The notes below the pieces were generated by a model that was given only the letters and a program-made list of their open reading frames with translations, made no database searches and was not told the DNA's origin. The position numbers and the translations under genes are program-made. A DNA stretch of 64,000 bases from positions 44,528-108,527 of the forward strand of contig CACXCA010000020.1 of assembly GCA_902766045.1 (NCBI GenBank). The letters run 5' to 3'. This DNA comes from an uncultured Bacteroidales bacterium (GTDB lineage Bacteria; Bacteroidota; Bacteroidia; Bacteroidales; Paludibacteraceae). Positions 58,789 to 64,000 of the stretch are shown in pieces (the first letter of the stretch is position 1; each line of letters begins with the position of its first letter).

Positions 58789-58796
58789 CAAAGATA
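58789..58796 (-). promoter_or_regulatory. AAA-ATPase-like gene promoter -7 box
   Basis: TATCTTTG on the - strand, 21 bases before ATG 58768; it settles the start codon choice. Confidence 0.55.
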
Positions 58797-58837
58797 AAAT
58801 TTTTTCGAAACAATCACGAATACGATGTTTCTTCACG

Positions 58838-59359
58838 TTAATGAAAAAACCTTTTGACAAGAAGACGCAAGATATAAAATGTCAACCATGCAGTCATTCC
58901 AAATATTGCCAAAATAAGAACAAAAGCAATAGCTCTCCAATAATAAATAATAGTTGGTTTTTCTCTTAAGAGTATTGTGTTTTCATCACAGGATTGAAAC
59001 TCAGTAACGACAGGAGTCTTATTCACAACCATATCATAAGAGGTGTAGTCTAACCTCAAAGGTTTGTGTTCTGAATAAATATATAGAGAGAGCATATCCT
59101 TTTTTGCACTATAACCATAACCGACAATAGAATCGACAACAGGTATCATTTCTGAATATTCAGACGTTTCACAAAGATAACTCTCTCGATTTTGGTCTGT
59201 AATAATATACGTATTTATATAGGTTAATTTTAATCCGAATGGTAAAGTATGATATACTTTTAAAAGTGCATTACCATATCTAGCTGCATGATTTTCCCCC
59301 ATCAAAAGGATGAGCGAAAAAGATAGAATCAACAAACAACCATACTTTATATGTTTCAT
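58838..59359 (-). CDS. Membrane protein of unknown function
   Basis: A 173-residue protein with an N-terminal signal or anchor helix (CLLILSFSLILLMG), an extracytoplasmic domain of ~110 residues, and a C-terminal membrane helix (AIAFVLILAIFGMTAWLTFYIL) followed by a short basic tail (RLLVKRFFH). No family is recognised. It lies at the downstream end of the RHS toxin locus on the same strand, after two degraded fragments. An immunity function is possible from position only. Confidence 0.6.
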   Translation of the reverse strand: MKHIKYGCLLILSFSLILLMGENHAARYGNALLKVYHTLPFGLKLTYINTYIITDQNRESYLCETSEYSEMIPVVDSIVGYGYSAKKDMLSLYIYSEHKPLRLDYTSYDMVVNKTPVVTEFQSCDENTILLREKPTIIYYWRAIAFVLILAIFGMTAWLTFYILRLLVKRFFH

Positions 59360-59393
59360 ATTCTTAATATTGATATGGAAAGCATCTTTATTG

Positions 59394-59549
59394 TTAATGT
59401 TTTTCTATATATAAAACATCACGTAGCTTCAGATTTATATTTAAAGAGTCCAAATATTTTTTATACGTTAATAAATCGAATGGACCTCTGACAGAACCCT
59501 TTATTCGATAAATACAAGTTGTGTTATCAGGAAGGTCTCTCTCATAATT
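59394..59549 (-). pseudogene. Remnant of a protein C terminus
   Basis: A 51-residue open frame with protein-like sequence (ERDLPDNTTCIYRIKGSV, GPFDLLTYKKYLDSLNINLK) bounded upstream by an in-frame TAA and lacking a start codon. It probably is the tail of a lost cassette gene in the RHS locus. The rest of the gap 59360-59575 shows nothing. Confidence 0.4.
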
Positions 59550-59575
59550 TTACCATGATTATAACATATGAAAAA

Positions 59576-60002
59576 TCATTCTAAAAAATAGACATTGTAG
59601 TCTACTTGATCACCATAAATTGTTATAGTGTCTTTGCCATCTATGACAAAAAAAACGGTCAAATAGGTGGAGTCTTGAACACTTCTTTCCCAAACATATG
59701 CAATAATATCCGCAGGATATTTTATGCCCGTAAATAAACCCTCATATCCTTCAGGGAAATCATTTTTGTCTTTTATGAGTTTCTCTATTCCAGTATAAAT
59801 GGCTTCTTTCCCCATATAATTTTTCCACATCACCTATTTTTAATCCTTTTATGTTGAGTTCGTCAAACGATGCCCATTTCTGATTTGCTGGTATAATTTT
59901 TATCGTGTCTAAATTCACCTCCAATTTATGTTTACTCTCAGCAGTTGAACATCCGACAAGCAAGAAATAGACATCTATAAATATATAACATGTCTTTTTC
60001 AT
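59576..60002 (-). pseudogene. Frameshifted lipoprotein, putative immunity protein of the metallopeptidase toxin
   Basis: Two overlapping frames together give one sensible protein. The first part (ATG 60002) has a lipoprotein signal ending LLVGC and runs to LNIKGLKIGDVEKLYG, then would end at 59760. The second part continues in another frame as KEAIYTGIEKLIKDKNDF... to YNVYFLE at 59576. Removing one G from the GGGG run (CCCC at 59810-59813 on the + strand) joins them into about 141 residues. The ATG overlaps the stop of the upstream RHS-toxin frame by ATGA, as expected of a coupled toxin/immunity pair. The defect may be real or a sequencing error. Confidence 0.65.
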
Positions 60003-60832
60003 TTCGATTTGGTTTTTGGTGTTAGATCAAATTCCGGCTCTCTATGATTTCCATTTATGTTATAACTCTTATTATCATAAGGGAAGAATCTTGATGATGA
60101 CGGAAAATACTTTTCGTATAGTTCTATCATCCATTTGTGGAGTTTTAATGATGGAGTAAATAATATATCTAAATTTTCTTTCGAAACTTTGCCTTGTCCT
60201 GCTTTTTCGCCCATCACATTTCCATTCCATCCTTTTAAGCTCATACCGTATTCCCACCCGCTCTTTTGAGATTGAGTTTTTGTAACATATCTGTCCCTCA
60301 GACCTAAAATGTGTCCAAATTCATGAGGCGCAGGATTGTCTTTACTGTTTTCGTCTAAAACGTCGCCACTATAACTGACACCACGCCAACTCCCGTTATT
60401 TGTATTTATAGTTGATGAGGGATTTGCTGTGCTATTGACGACCTTAATGTAGTTATTTACTCCATTATAATTTTCCTTTTCATTTTCCCCTTTTACGCGA
60501 ACATCAATATTCCACATAACATTATAAGTTCGGCCCTCATATTCATATGTATTCATTTTTCCCCAGCTATTCATAATACTTTTTTTATATACATTGGCCA
60601 TCTCTTCATTTGCTAGACTCCCGTAAATAATAATATTTGAAGTAACCGTAATTGTACCTTGCTCTTCATTAATAGTTATTTTTGCATCTCTTCCATCCAC
60701 ATCCACCAACCTCACCGGATTCCCCGCACAATATCCATACGGAGTCATCCCCACATACTTTTCAAACAACGGGTCAACAGATAACCATCTCGTCCCTGTT
60801 GGATCTAAATACCTAGCCCCATAATAATACAA
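59999..60832 (-). CDS. Orphan RHS core tip fused to a zincin-type metallopeptidase toxin domain
   Basis: The frame starts with the last ~45 residues of an RHS repeat-associated core (YYYGARYLDPTGTRWLSVDP; YGYCAGNPVRLVDVDG) and continues with a ~230-residue variable C terminus. The latter contains HEFGHILGLRD, i.e. HExxHxxGxxD, the zinc site of metzincin-like peptidases with His, His and Asp as ligands. The annotated 5' end is a TTG codon directly after an in-frame TGA, so independent translation is uncertain; the RHS frame resumes upstream. The gene ends in ATGA overlap with a lipoprotein. It looks like a displaced toxin cassette that could be recombined back onto a full RHS gene. Confidence 0.75.
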   Translation of the reverse strand: MYYYGARYLDPTGTRWLSVDPLFEKYVGMTPYGYCAGNPVRLVDVDGRDAKITINEEQGTITVTSNIIIYGSLANEEMANVYKKSIMNSWGKMNTYEYEGRTYNVMWNIDVRVKGENEKENYNGVNNYIKVVNSTANPSSTINTNNGSWRGVSYSGDVLDENSKDNPAPHEFGHILGLRDRYVTKTQSQKSGWEYGMSLKGWNGNVMGEKAGQGKVSKENLDILFTPSLKLHKWMIELYEKYFPSSSRFFPYDNKSYNINGNHREPEFDLTPKTKSK

Positions 60833-60923
60833 TCAAGTTTCCTCATCGAGCTCCTTCGCATTGAAGAGGTAAGGTGAAGTCCAATTACCATTCCGCTCCT
60901 CCACGAAGACCTCGCCATATGGA
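60701..60923. repeat. RHS-core direct repeat, copy 1
   Basis: This stretch is closely similar to 63778-64000, at a constant offset of 3077 bases with no gap seen, including a run of about 38 identical bases around 60837-60874. It encodes the RHS core and is the expected site of recombination between toxin cassettes. Confidence 0.85.
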
Positions 60924-61012
60924 ATATACGCAACGCTTTGCGTAATCTCACCGTCAAAGTTAGTGATTAAATTTGTACTTCCCAAATGGTCGGGGTGGTA
61001 AAAGTAGATGCT
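60836..61012 (-). pseudogene. RHS core fragment cut off by an in-frame TGA
   Basis: Continuing the frame of 59999-60832 upstream past TGA (60833-60835) gives a typical RHS segment: YFYHPDHLGSTNLITNFDGE, VAYIPYGEVFVEE, PYLFNAKELDEET. The intact copy at the right edge reads Glu-Thr-Gly-Leu where this one has a stop. A second TGA at 61013-61015 ends the similarity. Nothing is recognised in 61016-61105. Confidence 0.8.
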
Positions 61013-61105
61013 TCAGCCTATTTTTTGATGGACCCATCTTCCTTTTAACTTCTGGCATGGTACAATTTCTCTGTCTCTAATTATAAGACAATTCTATTCT
61101 ACCCA

Positions 61106-61600
61106 TCATTTATTATTATCCGGTCTTCTTACCAAATCAATGCCCGATTTTTCATCATAGATCAGATCGACAAAATCCTCATTCATGTATTCAATCACCT
61201 CAGAACGATCTTTGTCGTCTGGAGGAACCAATGAAACATACTGGCACAAAGTTCCATATCCTTCCATGCCTTGGTATATATAAATGATTGAATCATTAGA
61301 AAGTCTTATAAAGTAAGATGTGTTTTCATCTTCTTTTATCTCAACGACCCTGCAGTCTTTTTTGGGAAAATCCATTAAAGACATCCACTTGTGACTCGAA
61401 TTTCGTTTATGAAGAGACGCAAAGTCTAAACTCATAAACTCTTTGTGGAATTCATCTTTGCTATTATAATATATAAGCTTCTTACAACTGAAAAACAGTA
61501 CAGAACTTTGCATTTCGATTATTAGACTTATAAAATTAGCACGAAAATCCGAATCTGGGAAGAAATCATCCCTATATATTATTCTTTCTATCAATTCCAT
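61106..61600 (-). CDS. Putative cytosolic immunity protein, unknown family
   Basis: A 164-residue soluble, acidic protein without signal peptide. Segments include KWMSLMDFPKKDCRVVEIKE and YIYQGMEGYGTLCQYVSL. No family is recognised. It begins 5 bases after the glycine-zipper ORF (61606-62082), so it is the obvious partner of that broken cassette. A role as immunity protein is inferred from position only. Confidence 0.6.
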   Translation of the reverse strand: MELIERIIYRDDFFPDSDFRANFISLIIEMQSSVLFFSCKKLIYYNSKDEFHKEFMSLDFASLHKRNSSHKWMSLMDFPKKDCRVVEIKEDENTSYFIRLSNDSIIYIYQGMEGYGTLCQYVSLVPPDDKDRSEVIEYMNEDFVDLIYDEKSGIDLVRRPDNNK

Positions 61601-61605
61601 TTTTT

Positions 61606-62082
61606 CTACTGTCTTAATTTAAAACCATAACTAATCACAGTATCATATATCGTTTCCGTGACTTCTCTTCCGACAAAATAGCCCACACCTCCACCAATAA
61701 GACTTCCAACAAAGCCACCAATAACTGTTCCTCCACCTGGTTCTATTGCTGTTCCGGCAGAAGCGCCGACCTTGCCACCTAAGGAAGCTCCCAACCAGAC
61801 ACCTGACCAACCTCCAACAACTGATGTCACAGTTCTAGCTTTGTTTGTTGATGTATATACTTCATACCCATCAGCGAGCATAGCTCCAATCATTAAGACT
61901 CTCGCACCAAATCTCATATAACGAAGCGCATTTACCACTTTTTCTGGTGCACTAATAGAAACAATAGTTCCTTTATTTGCTACTTCATCGGAAACAGCAT
62001 AACTATTTCCTATCTTATAACATGATGCTCCTTGCTCATCCATCCATTTGCCCAGCTTACTATATTTTAAGCCATCTACCAT
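61606..62082 (-). CDS. Glycine-zipper segment of a broken toxin-like cassette
   Basis: A 158-residue frame with a strongly glycine-rich stretch (VVGGWSGVWLGASLGGKVGA, GGGTVIGGFVGSLIGGGVGY) that suggests membrane insertion or tight helix packing, and a C-terminal EVTETIYDTVISYGFKLRQ. Segments of this sort occur in the C-terminal part of some Bacteroidales RHS-type effectors. ATG 62082 is probably not the original start: the frame continues upstream through two stop codons (see the next entry). It therefore is likely the 3' part of a pseudogene rather than a working gene. Confidence 0.55.
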   Translation of the reverse strand: MVDGLKYSKLGKWMDEQGASCYKIGNSYAVSDEVANKGTIVSISAPEKVVNALRYMRFGARVLMIGAMLADGYEVYTSTNKARTVTSVVGGWSGVWLGASLGGKVGASAGTAIEPGGGTVIGGFVGSLIGGGVGYFVGREVTETIYDTVISYGFKLRQ

Positions 62083-62328
62083 ATCACCAATTTACTCAGG
62101 AGTATAGCCTAATTCTGCCAATTCTGTTTTGGCTTCCATATAAAATTTCTTTATAAGACTATTTGGTACCTTTACTGCATTAGACACATCTATACCTTCA
62201 ACACCAATGGTAGCACCCTTACCTGTTCTACCTGTTCCACTCGCATTGGGCTTTGCGGAAAATTAATTATAATTAGAATTCTTGCCATATTTTGTCACAT
62301 TAAACCCTTCATTGAAAATCTCTTTCAC
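62083..62328 (-). pseudogene. Upstream part of the broken glycine-zipper cassette, with two in-frame stops
   Basis: In the same frame as 61606-62082, from a possible GTG at 62328, the sequence reads VKEIFNEGFNVTKYGKNSNY N, stop (62263-62265), then FSAKPNASGTGRTGKGATIG and further to LAELGYTPE, stop (62092-62094), IGD-Met. A single CAA-to-TAA change explains the second stop (TPEQIGDMVDG). The first 20 bases overlap the end of the preceding lipoprotein gene. Confidence 0.65.
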
Positions 62329-63058
62329 TGCTTATCTTGTTTGGACTTTTTTCATTGCCTAAATCTTGAGGAGTATTATACATTTTCCACAAATCATTTA
62401 CAAAATAATCTCGCTGATTTATATCCTTAAAATAAAATCTTTTTGTCTTAGTAAACGATTCATCTTCAAATACATAAACATAAGGGCGATTTCCTACTAA
62501 TTCAAAGTGTAAATCATGTAAGCAAAAAGAAGATATTTTCTCATTTTCATCACAGCATTCTGTATATTGATATTTTAAACAAACAGAATCTGCTATTTCA
62601 ATAGATTCTATATTAAATATAGAATCCACGTAAATATCTCCAATTCTTCGGTCTAGACTGCAATCTACAATTAAGTCTAAAGGTATATCATTTTTTTTCA
62701 GCTTGGGCACTTCATAAGGTTCACCCAAATGATATTGTCTATAATCTCCATAAAGATACGAACATTTAATCGTATCACCTCTTATGCCTTTAACAAATGG
62801 AGCATTAAAAATATAACCTTTAACATGTTTCTGACTATCCACAACTATATAATAAGAATTACAAGATTGACTATCATTAATGACTTTGTCATACAAAGTT
62901 TCTTTAATCAAATACCATCTAGAAACCTTAAAAAACTGTTTGCATTTTTTTATATCTTCTAATGTTATTGAATATTCTTTAGGATAAACAGAATAAACAT
63001 TATCCTTACAAGAAGATAAAGAAACAAGGGACAAGAATATTATGATATATTTTATCAT
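62309..63058 (-). CDS. Lipoprotein, putative immunity protein of the RHS toxin
   Basis: A 249-residue protein with a lipoprotein signal (MIKYIIIFLSLVSLSSC) and a mixed alpha/beta mature part without recognised family (DVYSVYPKEY-type start; LKYQYTECCDENEKISSFC). Its ATG overlaps the stop of the upstream RHS gene by ATGA, so the two are translationally coupled. By position it is the immunity protein for the RHS-borne toxin. Membrane anchoring suggests protection at the periplasmic face, or that it captures incoming toxin; this is inference. Confidence 0.7.
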   Translation of the reverse strand: MIKYIIIFLSLVSLSSCKDNVYSVYPKEYSITLEDIKKCKQFFKVSRWYLIKETLYDKVINDSQSCNSYYIVVDSQKHVKGYIFNAPFVKGIRGDTIKCSYLYGDYRQYHLGEPYEVPKLKKNDIPLDLIVDCSLDRRIGDIYVDSIFNIESIEIADSVCLKYQYTECCDENEKISSFCLHDLHFELVGNRPYVYVFEDESFTKTKRFYFKDINQRDYFVNDLWKMYNTPQDLGNEKSPNKISSERDFQ

Positions 63059-64000
63059 CTTGCATTAAATTCTTTTAATTTAAGTATGTTTAAATTAGGT
63101 TTTACATCAAACTTTGGTATTGGATAATGTCCACCATTTCCAGGTAACTTACCTAAGTTTTGAGCTGCATTTCTTTTTGCATACCATTCACCATATGGTT
63201 TTGCTATTCGCCAACCCAAGTATTGACCACATTGCGTAGAAAGTTTTTCTGCAGCGAGTTTATGCTCTTGAATTGATTGAAGAGTGTTAAACCCTTTTCT
63301 TGCAGCTTTCCATGATATATTAATAAAACCAGCAGCCATTCCAGCTCCCATATTACCAATATCTCTAGCAGAGGCGTACACAGGAAGACTTGGATTGTCA
63401 CCTCGTAAATTTATAGGCATGCCCCTATAAAAATCTGTTGGATTATCATAAACAACCTTATCAGTGCCATTTGTTCTTTTGAAATCAAATTCTTGTCCAC
63501 CATACGCATGACCCATATAATTCATACATCCTGCGGCATCAGGGTATGATGCTAGTCTATTCATCAATTTATTTAAAAAATTACTTCCAGATTTGTCGTG
63601 AGGATCGATTGTACCCATCCACGTTTTTTCTTCTGAATTATAAAAAGATGTTGGTGTTGCAGAATAGCCAATTAAAGTTCCTTCACAATATATTCCATTA
63701 TCATTGTTTATCTCTCCACCTATCACTGTATAATTGCCATCTTCATTTAGAGCAACTTTTGTGCTTTCTCCCGTTGGATCCACCAACCTCACCGGATTTC
63801 CCGCACAATACCCATACGAAGTCATCCCCACATACTTCTCGAAAAGAGGGTCAACGCTCAGCCATCTTGTTCCTGTCGGATCCAGATACCTAGCCCCATA
63901 ATAATACAATCCTGTTTCCTCATCGAGCTCCTTCGCATTGAAGAGGTAAGGGGTGTTCCAAGTGCCGTTTCGCTGCTCCACGAAGACCTCTCCGTAAGGG
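63055..64000 (-). CDS. RHS-repeat protein, C-terminal end with Ntox44-like toxin domain (partial)
   Basis: The frame is open at the right edge (PYGEVFVEQ before the GTG at 63981), so this is the C terminus of a larger RHS protein encoded beyond the window. The RHS core (PYLFNAKELDEETGLYYYGA; RYLDPTGTRWLSVDPLFEKY) ends at NPVRLVDPTG, and a ~240-residue variable tip follows. The tip includes YGGQEFDFKRTNG, ARDIGNMGAGMAAGFINI and a later STQCGQYLGWR, which resemble polymorphic toxin type 44 (Ntox44), a predicted nuclease; this match is by eye and moderate. It is the active, in-frame cassette of the locus. Confidence 0.85.
   Translation of the reverse strand, partial: PYGEVFVEQRNGTWNTPYLFNAKELDEETGLYYYGARYLDPTGTRWLSVDPLFEKYVGMTSYGYCAGNPVRLVDPTGESTKVALNEDGNYTVIGGEINNDNGIYCEGTLIGYSATPTSFYNSEEKTWMGTIDPHDKSGSNFLNKLMNRLASYPDAAGCMNYMGHAYGGQEFDFKRTNGTDKVVYDNPTDFYRGMPINLRGDNPSLPVYASARDIGNMGAGMAAGFINISWKAARKGFNTLQSIQEHKLAAEKLSTQCGQYLGWRIAKPYGEWYAKRNAAQNLGKLPGNGGHYPIPKFDVKPNLNILKLKEFNAR
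63778..64000. repeat. RHS-core direct repeat, copy 2 (cut by window edge)
   Basis: Second copy of the RHS-core repeat at 60701-60923. Similarity stops at the point where the variable toxin tips begin (after NPVRLVD). Confidence 0.85.

Overview
The window looks like a chromosomal segment of a member of the Bacteroidales. The evidence is: low GC; promoters of the Bacteroidetes type (TAnnTTTG at -7) instead of -35/-10 boxes; a FeoA-FeoB fusion; an ATP synthase operon that starts with atpD-atpC; a one-protein hybrid two-component sensor with a C-terminal AraC domain; and a type IX secretion sorting domain on a secreted glycanase. I do not assign a genus. No rRNA, tRNA, insertion sequence or CRISPR array was seen.

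Left part (1-7482, + strand): a run of seven genes around iron, heme and redox chemistry. It holds a di-heme peroxidase-like protein cut by the window edge, a porin, a lipoprotein with one c-type heme site, a RidA/chorismatase-like protein, the FeoAB ferrous iron transporter, a hemerythrin-type Fe-S repair protein and a LuxR-type regulator. On the - strand (7500-14868) follow, in transcription order, corA, obg, lepA, a TPR protein and a GH9 glycosidase. Then come rsmA, an outer-membrane barrel, miaB, divergent lptB, an acyltransferase, a cysteine synthase, prfA and purM. DUF4301, a Wza-like exporter and a Wzc-like tyrosine kinase form an exopolysaccharide-type operon (23520-28297).

Middle part (28571-47135): a radical SAM protein, an aminotransferase, the FtsX-like/tgt/LptFG-like cluster, a small lipoprotein, pheT, a Fur-family regulator, the nine-gene ATP synthase operon and pepD. 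These are mostly housekeeping genes, many separated by clear hairpin terminators.

Right part (47269-64000) is accessory. A hybrid two-component sensor faces a small coiled-coil ORF and a secreted protein with three six-cysteine repeats. Next is a 910-residue secreted mannanase with GH26, CBM35-like, GH5 and T9SS sorting modules. After panB comes an AAA-ATPase/PD-(D/E)XK protein of different base composition. The last 4.6 kb is an RHS polymorphic-toxin locus read right to left. An RHS tip with an Ntox44-like end enters from beyond the right edge. Behind it lie a lipoprotein, a broken glycine-zipper cassette with a putative cytosolic partner, an orphan RHS tip carrying an HExxHxxGxxD metallopeptidase, its frameshifted lipoprotein partner and a further remnant. 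This layered graveyard of toxin/immunity cassettes is the most unusual part of the window.
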